A stretch of DNA of 7,487 bases from an uncultured Acetatifactor sp. (GTDB taxonomy: Bacteria; Bacillota; Clostridia; Lachnospirales; Lachnospiraceae): NCBI GenBank assembly GCA_910587555.1, contig CAJULV010000097.1, positions 1 through 7,487 on the forward strand, read 5' to 3'. The translations under genes and the position numbers were made by a program. Shown one piece after another: positions 1-6,668 of this stretch. The first letter of the stretch is position 1; each line of letters opens with the position of its first letter. Under the pieces are notes generated by a model. That model was not told where the DNA came from. It did no database searches and worked only from the letters and a program-made list of their open reading frames with translations.

Positions 1-919
1 GCTCCCCCCTGGCCAGCATGGGCTTGAGCATGTTTCCGGCATCCAGCGCGCCGTCTGTCTTGCCTGCTCCCACGATGGTATGCAGTTCGTCTATAAAGAG
101 AATAATCTGGCCTTCGCTGTTCTTCACATCCTCCAGCACCGCCTTCAGGCGCTCTTCGAACTCCCCGCGGTATTTTGCGCCGGCCACCAGCGCTCCCATA
201 TCCAGCGCAAATATCTTCTTGTCCTTCAGCCCCTGCGGCACGTCCCCTCTGACGATTCTCTGGGCAAGGCCCTCCACTACCGCCGTCTTGCCGACACCCG
301 GCTCGCCGATAAGGACCGGGTTATTTTTCGTCTTTCTGGAGAGGATGCGGATCACATTCCGAATCTCCGTATCCCTGCCGATGACAGGATCCAGTTTCTG
401 ATTTCTGGCCTTCTCAACCAACTCCTGGCCGTATTTCTCAAGCGTATCATAGGTTGCCTCGGGATTGTCGCTGGTCACTCTCTGGTTGCCTCTCACCGTA
501 GACAGCGCCTGAAGAAAGCGCTCCCTGCTGATACCGTATTCCTTCCATATCTGTGCAATCTCCCTGTTGGGATTTTTCAGCATGGACAGGAACAGATGCT
601 CTACCGATACATACTCGTCTCCCAGCTGCTTTGCCTCATCCTCTGCGCTGATCAGCACCTTGTTCAGGTCGGCTCCTACATAAACCTTTCCTCCCTTTAC
701 CTTGGTGCGTTTGGCCAGGGCCTGCTCCACACGGCTTACAAAATGTTCCTTCTGAATCTCCATCTTCTCTATCAGCTTCAGAATCAGGCTGTCCTCCACC
801 GTGAGCAGGCTGTAGAGAAGATGTTCCTGCTCAATCTCCTGGTTGCCGTATTCATAGGCAAGCTTTTCACTGCCTTCCACGGCCTGCATGGATTTCTGTG
901 TAAATTTCTGTATGTTCAT
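1..919 (-). CDS. clpB: ATP-dependent disaggregase ClpB, N-terminal 306 codons (runs off the window)
   Basis: ClpB is a cytosolic hexameric AAA+ chaperone that threads aggregated proteins through its pore with DnaK help. Visible here are the N-terminal Clp repeat domain (about residues 1-145, with EQEHLLYSLL near residue 32 and SVEHLFLSML in the second repeat), the linker, and the first ATPase domain: Walker A GEPGVGKT at residues 205-212 and Walker B ILFIDELHT with Glu278. Pore-loop AKYRGEFEERL lies between them. These positions agree within one residue with E. coli ClpB. The full family length is about 860 residues, so roughly two thirds, including the middle domain and second ATPase, lies beyond base 1. 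The ATG start has a GGAGG six bases upstream (926-930). ClpB rather than ClpC is favoured by the N-domain, but the diagnostic long middle domain is out of view. It is separated from the upstream genes by 299 bases and has its own promoter. Confidence 0.96.
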   Translation of the reverse strand, partial: MNIQKFTQKSMQAVEGSEKLAYEYGNQEIEQEHLLYSLLTVEDSLILKLIEKMEIQKEHFVSRVEQALAKRTKVKGGKVYVGADLNKVLISAEDEAKQLGDEYVSVEHLFLSMLKNPNREIAQIWKEYGISRERFLQALSTVRGNQRVTSDNPEATYDTLEKYGQELVEKARNQKLDPVIGRDTEIRNVIRILSRKTKNNPVLIGEPGVGKTAVVEGLAQRIVRGDVPQGLKDKKIFALDMGALVAGAKYRGEFEERLKAVLEDVKNSEGQIILFIDELHTIVGAGKTDGALDAGNMLKPMLARGE

Positions 920-960
920 AGGATACCTCCTTGTTATGCTTCCCTACATGTTCTATATTC

Positions 961-988
961 AATATAACACATCGAACACGAAAATCAA
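961..988 (-). promoter_or_regulatory. Predicted sigma-A promoter of clpB
   Basis: On the minus strand, TTGATT (983-988) is followed after 16 bases by TATATT (961-966), giving a predicted start near base 954 and a leader of about 35 bases before the clpB ATG. The surrounding DNA is AT-rich, unlike the flanking genes. No CIRCE (TTAGCACTC-N9-GAGTGCTAA) and no good CtsR tandem heptamer were seen, so heat-shock control is not evident from the sequence. Confidence 0.55.
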
Positions 989-1123
989 TAAAAATACCAT
1001 AAACATTTTATCAAAGAAGCATGAAATACAAATTCCCAACGGCAAATTTCCTTACCGCTCCGGCAATGCGGTATACCTGTCGGCAGCGTCTGTCTGCCCC
1101 CTGTAAAAAGGCCGAAACAGCAA

Positions 1124-1165
1124 GGATTTCTGAGCCGAATCCCACTGTCATCGTCCCAGAAATCC
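1124..1165 (-). terminator. Nine-base-pair inverted repeat between the motor genes and clpB, possible terminator
   Basis: GGATTTCTG (1124-1132) and CAGAAATCC (1157-1165) are perfect complements with a 24-base loop. The repeat lies 54 bases after the stop of the OmpA-like gene. On the minus strand a run of five T (1105-1109) follows 14 bases after the stem, so it is not a textbook intrinsic terminator: the loop is long and the T run is displaced. A regulatory hairpin upstream of clpB is an alternative. The rest of 920-1218 holds the clpB promoter and a smaller 6-bp hairpin (TACCGC/GCGGTA, 1053-1073); no gene is supported there. Confidence 0.3.
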
Positions 1166-1218
1166 CGGTTCCGCCTATCTTTTACCCCATTCCCGGCTGC
1201 GCCGGAACTGCCTGCATG

Positions 1219-2166
1219 CTATTGGTTCAGCACCTGAGATATTTTCTCAATCATCTCGTCTTCTTTCAGACGGAATTTGATCTCCACACGCCTGGAAGCG
1301 GCCATATCGATTTCATCCGTAAAACTTCCCAAATCATCCTTCACGTAAATCGGATTGCTGTAGGAACGGCCGTTAACGGTAAGCAGGCCCCGCAGCTGCT
1401 CTATTTTGTCCTCTGTCAGCCCGTTTCGGGAGTCCAGGCAGAATTTTGCCACAGAATAGGCTCTCCCGTGGGACAATTCCATATTCATCTCATAGCTGCC
1501 GTCAGTATCGGTATGGCCTTCTATAATAATCTCCGCAATGTAATCCCGGAAATTATCCTGAAGGAGTACATCCAGATACATGGGAATAATTTCCCGCAGC
1601 GTACTCTGGCTGGCAGCGGACAGGGCCGAACTGCCGTAGGGAAAAAGCACGTCCGAGGAAAATGTGATGGATCCCGTCTGGGCATCCACGCTCATGGAGG
1701 AATTGTTAAACGCACTCTGCAGGGCGCCGATAATATCGGTACGAATACCCACGATATTCTCCAGTTCCTGTTTGGTAGATGTCAGTTCATTTCTGGCATT
1801 CTCAATCTCCAGATACGCCTTGTTCAGTTCGTCCTGAGTCAGCGCGGCATTTGCATAGGCCTGCTGCAGCTCCGCCAGGGAGCTTTCCAATTCGCGGTTG
1901 GACTCTTCGATAGCAGCCCTGTATTCCTCCAGATCCGCCCTGGCGTCTTCCAGGTCTTTCCTGGCATCATCCAGCTCCTGCCTGGCCACTCCCAGGCTGT
2001 TCTGGGACTGCTCCAGGTCCACTGTCTTCTGCTTATAAATGGCAAGGGTAATGGCAATGATCAGCACAAAAATCAGCAGCAGCGCCGCCATCATATCCGA
2101 ATAAGACTGCCAGTAGCTGTGTTCTCCAAAAGCCTCCCGGTTCCTTCTTCTAGTTCTTGTTCTCAT
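1219..2166 (-). CDS. MotB/ZorB-like OmpA-domain protein (stator subunit that binds peptidoglycan)
   Basis: This 315-residue protein has the layout of a MotB- or ZorB-type stator subunit. A basic N-terminus (RTRTRRRNR) precedes one membrane segment at about 25-43, with Asp24 in SYSDMMAALLL at the position of the ion-carrying aspartate of MotB/ZorB. A coiled coil of about 95 residues (45-140) follows, partly built from perfect heptads. The C-terminal OmpA-like domain (about 157-300) contains EGHTDTDG at 216-223 and fits the peptidoglycan-binding pattern TD-x10-LS-x2-RA-x2-V (219-237), ending in SRRVEIKF. In this family, ion flow through the dimer in its channel pentamer drives rotation while the OmpA domain is fixed to the cell wall. 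It overlaps the upstream channel gene by 17 bases with GAGGGG five bases before its ATG, which indicates coupled translation. It is longer than canonical ZorB because of the stalk. Flagellar MotB is less likely because no flagellar genes are nearby and its partner is not MotA-like in layout. The exact role is unknown. Confidence 0.85.
   Translation of the reverse strand: MRTRTRRRNREAFGEHSYWQSYSDMMAALLLIFVLIIAITLAIYKQKTVDLEQSQNSLGVARQELDDARKDLEDARADLEEYRAAIEESNRELESSLAELQQAYANAALTQDELNKAYLEIENARNELTSTKQELENIVGIRTDIIGALQSAFNNSSMSVDAQTGSITFSSDVLFPYGSSALSAASQSTLREIIPMYLDVLLQDNFRDYIAEIIIEGHTDTDGSYEMNMELSHGRAYSVAKFCLDSRNGLTEDKIEQLRGLLTVNGRSYSNPIYVKDDLGSFTDEIDMAASRRVEIKFRLKEDEMIEKISQVLNQ
1882..1986 (-). 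repeat. Five consecutive 21-base units encoding coiled-coil heptads
   Basis: Residues 61-95 of the OmpA-like protein align as five seven-residue blocks: ARQELDD, ARKDLED, ARADLEE, YRAAIEE, SNRELES. The first three are close copies, and their DNA shares the 21-base period (CTGGC and TCCAG recur on the plus strand). This looks like a stalk lengthened by short tandem duplications, a place where length could vary between strains. Confidence 0.7.
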
Positions 2167-3298
2167 AGATACCCCTCATCTGCTCAAAGGTATGGAGCTG
2201 AGTACTCACGTCGCGGCTGATCTCCGTGCAGGCTGAAACCAGTTCCTGACGTTGGTTTTTTAACTCTTCCGCGAATATTTCCTGACGTTCCATCATATGG
2301 CTCATGGACTCCTGCAAGTTCCGGGCGGATTCGGCCAGTGTATTTACCGCCTCCAGCATAACCCTGTTGCTCTCGGCATTGGCTGCCTGTGACTGCGCCG
2401 CCAGCTTAAGCGTAGCGCCAAGATCCTTAAATTCCGTATTCATAGCCGACTGCAGCTGCTGCAGGAAAACTCCTGACATATGCTCCAGGCTCTTCGCCTG
2501 CTCCCTGGACTCCCCTTTTGCCAGCTCCAGAATCTGTTTCAGATAATCCGCCTGATTCGCCTGATACACCAGCATGGCCGCCGTATTGGCATCGCTGGTC
2601 CCCGCTGGAGGCATGGCACACTGCCGGAACACGCTGAGAAAGTAGTCCAGCTTCCCGTAGGCATCGTCCATAATGCTGCGGTAAACAAAATTAAATATAA
2701 GAGAAAATATAATACCGTATACAGAAGTATGGAACGCCACCTTCATACCTGACAATAACGGTCCCACATTATCTGATATCGTATAGATGTCATCTCCGCT
2801 GAAGGAACCCAGCCCCAACGAAAGCCCGATAAAGGTACCCAGAATCCCAAGCCCCGTCATGGTTCCGGAAATACCGGAATTGAAGTAATTGCTCCCTACC
2901 CTTTCCAGAAGCTCCTCATTGATATAATCTTCGATGTCGCAGGGATTTTTTCCCTTCACCCGCCCCCGGAACTTGGCAAAAGCTTCCTTCAGGTTCTTCT
3001 CCTCGAAAAAACCCTTATGCTCCTGAAGGGACGGCCAGACATTCTTGTTTCCGGCTTCCTTGTATCCCGCCAGCAAATCCCCCGCCGCGTCTTCCAGTTC
3101 ATCCGTGAGACGGTTCAGCCGCAGGAAGCTGGCGATGGAAATCAAAAACAATACGCCTATAATCGCCAGAAACACGCCGTTGATCATCAGATTGCTGACA
3201 GACGCCACCTCCCCGGTGAACACACCGTTGACATAAAGCACAAACGCCACCATGACAAAATAGGCAGCCAATAAAATATAATATAATCTGCTTTTCAT
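2150..3298 (-). CDS. MotA/TolQ/ExbB-family channel subunit, ZorA-like, with long helical tail
   Basis: This 382-residue membrane protein is the predicted channel partner of the OmpA-like protein that follows it. Two N-terminal membrane segments (about 6-25 and 36-58) precede a cytoplasmic region. The MotA/TolQ/ExbB core comes next: a Gly/Thr-rich segment at about 143-164 containing GLGILGTFIGL, and a second at about 185-206 containing MKVAFHTSVYGIIFS. The small and hydroxyl residues there match those lining the ion path in this family. After about 215, the C-terminus is a charged, Gln/Glu-rich helical tail of about 165 residues, as in ZorA, whose tail projects into the cytoplasm; the canonical ZorA tail is much longer. 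The ATG is preceded by GAGAGG at five bases. It ends 17 bases inside the next gene. It lies 81 bases after copA with no clear promoter or terminator between. The family call is firm; the ZorA-like assignment rests on layout, and the function is unknown. Confidence 0.85.
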   Translation of the reverse strand: MKSRLYYILLAAYFVMVAFVLYVNGVFTGEVASVSNLMINGVFLAIIGVLFLISIASFLRLNRLTDELEDAAGDLLAGYKEAGNKNVWPSLQEHKGFFEEKNLKEAFAKFRGRVKGKNPCDIEDYINEELLERVGSNYFNSGISGTMTGLGILGTFIGLSLGLGSFSGDDIYTISDNVGPLLSGMKVAFHTSVYGIIFSLIFNFVYRSIMDDAYGKLDYFLSVFRQCAMPPAGTSDANTAAMLVYQANQADYLKQILELAKGESREQAKSLEHMSGVFLQQLQSAMNTEFKDLGATLKLAAQSQAANAESNRVMLEAVNTLAESARNLQESMSHMMERQEIFAEELKNQRQELVSACTEISRDVSTQLHTFEQMRGIYENKN

Positions 3299-3338
3299 TC
3301 GTTCCTCTCATTTCTTCCTGAATCCGGATACCTGTACC

Positions 3339-3350
3339 GGCCAGCTGGCC
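3339..3350. repeat. Perfect 12-base palindrome in the copA to channel-gene spacer
   Basis: GGCCAGCTGGCC is a perfect dyad in the middle of the 81-base spacer. It has no T run after it on the minus strand, so it does not qualify as an intrinsic terminator. No -35/-10 pair is convincing in the spacer either. It could be a protein-binding site or chance in GC-rich DNA. Confidence 0.3.
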
Positions 3351-3379
3351 CGCATATCATTCCGTGAAAGTGTATTCCT

Positions 3380-6157
3380 CTATTTCACCGTGATATCCGT
3401 TACCTCATAGCCCGCTTCCGCCACAGCCGCCGTCAATACCGCGTCCGCAACTTCCGTCCCCATATCCACCGCAGCCGTCTTCTCCTCCAGGCTCATGACA
3501 ACACCGCTTACACCTTCCACAGCCTCAAGTGCCTTCTGAACCCTGCCCGTACAATGCCCGCACATCATTCCCTCAATTTTCATAATCTTTGTCATATTAT
3601 CCTTCCTTTCCGCAGGCGCCTCCGCCCTGCCCTTCCCGTTTTCCGAAATACCCGCTTCCTCCGCGGTGTCCGTATCAAAACCACTCTTAAACCTTTTCAG
3701 CCGCAGCGCATTGCCCACCACGAAAATACTGCTCAGGCTCATGGCCGCAGCGCCGAACATGGGATTTAATTTTATGCCAAATATAGGATACCACACTCCG
3801 GCCGCTAATGGAATACCTATTACATTATAAAAAAATGCCCAGAACAAATTTTGTTTAATATTGCGGATAACCATACGGCTCAGCCGGACTGCGGTGACAG
3901 CATCCCGGAGGTCACTCTTCATCAGTATGACATCCGCGCTTTCCATAGCCACATCCGTCCCTGCGCCGATGGCCATGCCCACATCGGCTGCCGCAAGGGC
4001 AGGCGCGTCGTTAATACCGTCGCCTATCATGGCAACCCTGTGCCCTTCCGCCTGCAGCCGGCTGATCTTTTTCTCCTTATCCTGCGGCAGAACCTCCGCC
4101 ACCACCTCTTCGATATCCAGCCGCTTTCTCACGGCTTCGGCAGTCCTCCTGTTATCCCCGGTGAGCATCACCACATGGATCCCCGTCTTCCGGAAGCTGC
4201 GGATGGCTTCCCTGGAGGTGGGCTTTATCTCATCCGCCACGCCGATAATGCCCAGAAAACGCCCTTCCTCCGCCATCAGAAGCGGCGTCATTCCCTCATC
4301 CGCCAGCGCCGCTATTCCCTGCTGCACCATGGGTTCAATGCGTATCCCCTGTTCTTCCATATAGGCCTGGTTGCCCACAAAATACCTGGTTCCCGCCTTT
4401 GCGCCCGCGTCTCTCGGTCCGTTTCCCGTGCAGGTCCCACCCGCGGAAGGCCGCGTCGCGGACACCGGTCCCGCATCCTCAGGAACCATAAGCCCGGGCG
4501 CAATGTCTTCCGCCAGCACGCCCTCCACCCCTCTTCCGAACACTGCCCTGAAGTCCCTGACCTCCGGCACCGACAGTTTCATGGACCCGGCATGTTCCAG
4601 TACGGCCTCAGCCAGGGGATGCTCGCTTTTCTTCTCCAGCGCCGCCGCAATCCGCACAAAGGTACCCACGGACATATCCTGCACGTAAACGTTTATCTCC
4701 ATACATTTCAGCCTGCCTGCAGTGATGGTTCCGGTTTTGTCCATGACCACGGTGTCGATATCACGGGCCTGCTGCAGCGCCTCGCCGGATTTAATCAGTA
4801 TGCCATGTCCCGCCCCCACGCCGGTGCCTACCATGATTGCCACGGGGGTAGCCAGCCCCAGCGCGCAGGGACAGGAGATCACCAGCACCGCAATGGCGGT
4901 GGAAACGGCAAATTCCGCACCGGCTCCCGCCAGAAGCCATACCAGAAGCGTGACCAGCGAAATACAGATGACTACAGGCACGAATACACCTGCTACTCTG
5001 TCCGCAAGCCGGGCAATGGGTGCCTTGCTTGCACTTGCTTCCTCCACCAGCCGGATAATCTGGGACAGGGTGGTATCCTCTCCTACCCTGTCCGCCCTGC
5101 ATTTTAAAAAGCCGGCCTTATTCACGGTTGCGGACACCACCTTGTCGCCCTCCTGTTTCTCCACGGGCACGCTCTCTCCCGTTATAGCGGACTCATCCAC
5201 GCTGGAAGCCCCCTCTATTACGGTTCCGTCCGCAGGCACCAGGCTTCCCGGTTTTACCAGGAAAACATCCCCGGCCCGAAGTTCCTCCGTTGGAATCTCC
5301 CTCTCCCGGCCGTCCTCGCTCAGCAATATGGCAGTCTTCGGCGACAAATCCATCAGCTTTGTGATGGCCTCGCTGGTTTTGCCCCTGGAACGGCTCTCCA
5401 GGTATTTCCCCACTGTAATCAGTGTCAGTATCATGCCCGCTGACTCAAAATACAAGTCGTGGGTATACTGCTCCACAACCACCATTTCCCCATGCCCCAG
5501 GCCGAAGCCGATGCGGTACATGGCAAAAACACCGTACACAATCGCCGCAGAGGCCCCCAGCGCGATCAGGCTGTCCATATTGGGGGCAAGATGGCGCAAT
5601 GTCCGGAATCCCACCGAAAAGAACTTCCTGTTCACGTATACAATGGGCAGCAGCAGCATAAACTGCGTCAATGCAAAATTCATTGCGTTCTCATTGCCGT
5701 GAAAATACCGATGTACAAACCCTGGTATGGGAATGCCGAACCATTCGTTGTACATATGATACATTGCCACATACATCAGCGGCAGAAGAAAGGCAATGGA
5801 TATGCCCAGCCTCCGCTTCATGGCTCCCGCTTCCTCCTGCGCCTTCTTCTGCACGCTGCCCCTGCCTGAATCGGTGCCGTCAACCCCTGTCCGGCGGCCC
5901 TCCTGCCTGTTGCTGCCTTCGCCTTGGGCACCGCCGATTATCAGCGCCGCCCCGTAACCGGCCTTCTCCACAGCCGATATAATTTCCTCCGTACCTGTCC
6001 TGTTTTCATCATAGCCTACTTCCATAGTCTCTGTCAGTAAGTTTACGGAAACCGTCTCTACCGCTTCCAGTTTCCCCACCGCCTTCTCTACATGGGAGGA
6101 ACAGGCGGAACAGGTCATACCTGATACATGATAACGATTCTTCATATTATATAGCAT
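3380..6157 (-). CDS. copA: Copper-exporting P1B-type ATPase CopA with a C-terminal CopZ-like domain
   Basis: CopA pumps Cu(I) out across the membrane using ATP. The 925-residue protein has, in order: a heavy-metal-associated (HMA) domain with MTCSAC (Cys16, Cys19); eight predicted membrane segments (about 115-135, 160-176, 192-214, 236-250, 388-410, 420-440, 770-790, 797-820); actuator TGES at 326-329; the Cu-type CPC at 429-431; phosphorylation DKTGT with Asp473; nucleotide-domain SEHP at 511-514; TGDN at 666-669; GDGINDAP at 712-719. TM7 Tyr-Asn (777-778) and TM8 MSLSS (806-810) complete the Cu(I) signature. A second HMA domain with MMCGHC (Cys866, Cys869) sits at the C-terminus after a linker, an unusual place for it, and resembles free CopZ. 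A Gly/Ala/Pro-rich insert at about 551-590 interrupts the nucleotide-binding domain. The ATG at 6157 directly abuts its GGGAAAGG, so the next in-frame ATG (6145) is an equally possible start. The gene lies 24 bases after csoR in the same operon. Confidence 0.97.
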   Translation of the reverse strand: MLYNMKNRYHVSGMTCSACSSHVEKAVGKLEAVETVSVNLLTETMEVGYDENRTGTEEIISAVEKAGYGAALIIGGAQGEGSNRQEGRRTGVDGTDSGRGSVQKKAQEEAGAMKRRLGISIAFLLPLMYVAMYHMYNEWFGIPIPGFVHRYFHGNENAMNFALTQFMLLLPIVYVNRKFFSVGFRTLRHLAPNMDSLIALGASAAIVYGVFAMYRIGFGLGHGEMVVVEQYTHDLYFESAGMILTLITVGKYLESRSRGKTSEAITKLMDLSPKTAILLSEDGREREIPTEELRAGDVFLVKPGSLVPADGTVIEGASSVDESAITGESVPVEKQEGDKVVSATVNKAGFLKCRADRVGEDTTLSQIIRLVEEASASKAPIARLADRVAGVFVPVVICISLVTLLVWLLAGAGAEFAVSTAIAVLVISCPCALGLATPVAIMVGTGVGAGHGILIKSGEALQQARDIDTVVMDKTGTITAGRLKCMEINVYVQDMSVGTFVRIAAALEKKSEHPLAEAVLEHAGSMKLSVPEVRDFRAVFGRGVEGVLAEDIAPGLMVPEDAGPVSATRPSAGGTCTGNGPRDAGAKAGTRYFVGNQAYMEEQGIRIEPMVQQGIAALADEGMTPLLMAEEGRFLGIIGVADEIKPTSREAIRSFRKTGIHVVMLTGDNRRTAEAVRKRLDIEEVVAEVLPQDKEKKISRLQAEGHRVAMIGDGINDAPALAAADVGMAIGAGTDVAMESADVILMKSDLRDAVTAVRLSRMVIRNIKQNLFWAFFYNVIGIPLAAGVWYPIFGIKLNPMFGAAAMSLSSIFVVGNALRLKRFKSGFDTDTAEEAGISENGKGRAEAPAERKDNMTKIMKIEGMMCGHCTGRVQKALEAVEGVSGVVMSLEEKTAAVDMGTEVADAVLTAAVAEAGYEVTDITVK
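3593..3609 (-). promoter_or_regulatory. Internal ribosome site and ATG for a possible free CopZ (3380-3595) inside copA
   Basis: Within the copA linker the minus strand reads AAAGGAAGG, then ATAAT, then ATG in frame with copA (Met855). Initiation here would give a 71-residue protein beginning MTKIMKIEGMMCGHC, the size and layout of a stand-alone CopZ copper chaperone. The codons it overlaps (Glu-Arg-Lys-Asp-Asn) lie in a dispensable-looking linker. Either the site is active or it is the remnant of a copZ ribosome site kept after copA and copZ fused. Function is inferred from sequence only. Confidence 0.45.
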
Positions 6158-6181
6158 CCTTTCCCGTTTTTCACTGTTCTT

Positions 6182-6523
6182 TTATTTCAGTTTTTTCACC
6201 AGTTCCACGGTTTCTTCGATCACTGACAGATTTCCCTTCGCAATCTCTTCCCTCACACAGCTCTCCATATGTTCCTGCAGAACCCGGTAGGCAAAGGACT
6301 GCAGAGCGCTCTGGGCCGCCGCTACCTGCACCAGGATATCCCCGCAGTAACGGTTTTCATCCAGCATTTTTCCAATGCCGTTGAGCTGCCCCGTAATACG
6401 GTTCAGGCGGTTCTTCAGCAGCTTCAGTTCCTCCTCCCCGCGGGGCGTGGTTTTCTGATGACAGCAGCAGGATGGTTCCGCTTCCGTCTCTCCGGATTTT
6501 TTTATTGTATTATTTCCACCCAT
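6182..6523 (-). CDS. csoR: Copper-sensing transcriptional repressor CsoR (DUF156 family)
   Basis: CsoR is an all-helical oligomer that represses copper-efflux genes and lets go of DNA when Cu(I) binds. The 113-residue protein carries the family core LLKNRLNRITGQLNGIGKML (about 35-54) and the Cu(I) ligand triad Cys60 (in RYCGDIL), His85 and Cys89 (in LQEHMESC), which separates copper sensors from the FrmR and RcnR branches. The N-terminal arm (1-30) contains Cys19-Cys20-Cys21-His22, extra thiols outside the core. The ATG has AAGGA ten bases upstream (6534-6538). It is the first gene of the operon with copA, and two matching operators lie at its promoter, indicating autoregulation. Confidence 0.95.
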   Translation of the reverse strand: MGGNNTIKKSGETEAEPSCCCHQKTTPRGEEELKLLKNRLNRITGQLNGIGKMLDENRYCGDILVQVAAAQSALQSFAYRVLQEHMESCVREEIAKGNLSVIEETVELVKKLK

Positions 6524-6579
6524 GTCGTTTCTATCCTTTCCATATTTTCCTTACCATTTTCCGGTCCGTGCAATGTGAT

Positions 6580-6594
6580 GTCCCGTTGCGGGAC
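6580..6594 (-). other. Short stable hairpin in the csoR leader
   Basis: GTCCCG and CGGGAC flank a three-base loop in the predicted leader, which runs about 139 bases from near 6662 to the csoR ATG. No T run follows on the minus strand, so it is not a terminator. The leader is long for a simple repressor-controlled gene; the hairpin may affect mRNA stability. No riboswitch family was recognised. Confidence 0.4.
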
Positions 6595-6638
6595 TGCAGC
6601 TTTCCGCTTTTCCCGAATTCGTCGTCCCTTGAGCAAAA

Positions 6639-6655
6639 ATACCCTGCAGGGGTAT
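6639..6655 (-). promoter_or_regulatory. CsoR-type operator 2, just downstream of the predicted start
   Basis: ATACCCTGCAGGGGTAT is a near-palindrome with the TACCC...GGGTA halves of Firmicute CsoR sites. It begins about seven bases after the predicted transcription start of csoR. It equals the reverse complement of operator 1 (6674-6690) at 16 of 17 positions, and the two sites are 35 bases apart centre to centre. Confidence 0.8.
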
Positions 6656-6668
6656 CCTGCACATTTAC

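Noticed and set aside
80..967. Long plus-strand open frame of 295 codons
   Set aside because: It is the antisense of clpB, whose minus-strand reading has Walker A and B motifs and a strong ribosome site; the plus-strand product has no recognisable domain.
1009..1030. Possible CtsR operator upstream of clpB
   Set aside because: One half resembles TCAAA but the second heptamer of the tandem GGTCAAA pattern does not match.
1021..2220. Plus-strand open frame of 399 codons
   Set aside because: It covers the opposite strand of the OmpA-like gene, has no recognisable domain and no good ribosome site.
1219..3298. Flagellar MotA-MotB stator
   Set aside because: No flagellar or chemotaxis genes are nearby, and the channel has an N-terminal two-segment module plus a long C-terminal helical tail unlike MotA.
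3295..3360. 21-codon frame whose stop overlaps the channel-gene ATG (ATGA)
   Set aside because: Only a weak GGA precedes it and the product is unremarkable; the overlap could easily be chance in an 81-base spacer.
3851..5107. Plus-strand open frame of 418 codons opposite copA
   Set aside because: It is His/Arg/Pro-rich antisense of conserved CopA motifs in GC-rich DNA; no domain is recognisable.
6551..6664. 37-codon leader frame before csoR containing two Cys and His-His, a possible copper-sensing peptide
   Set aside because: Its ATG coincides with the predicted transcription start and has no ribosome site, so it would need leaderless initiation; chance is more likely.
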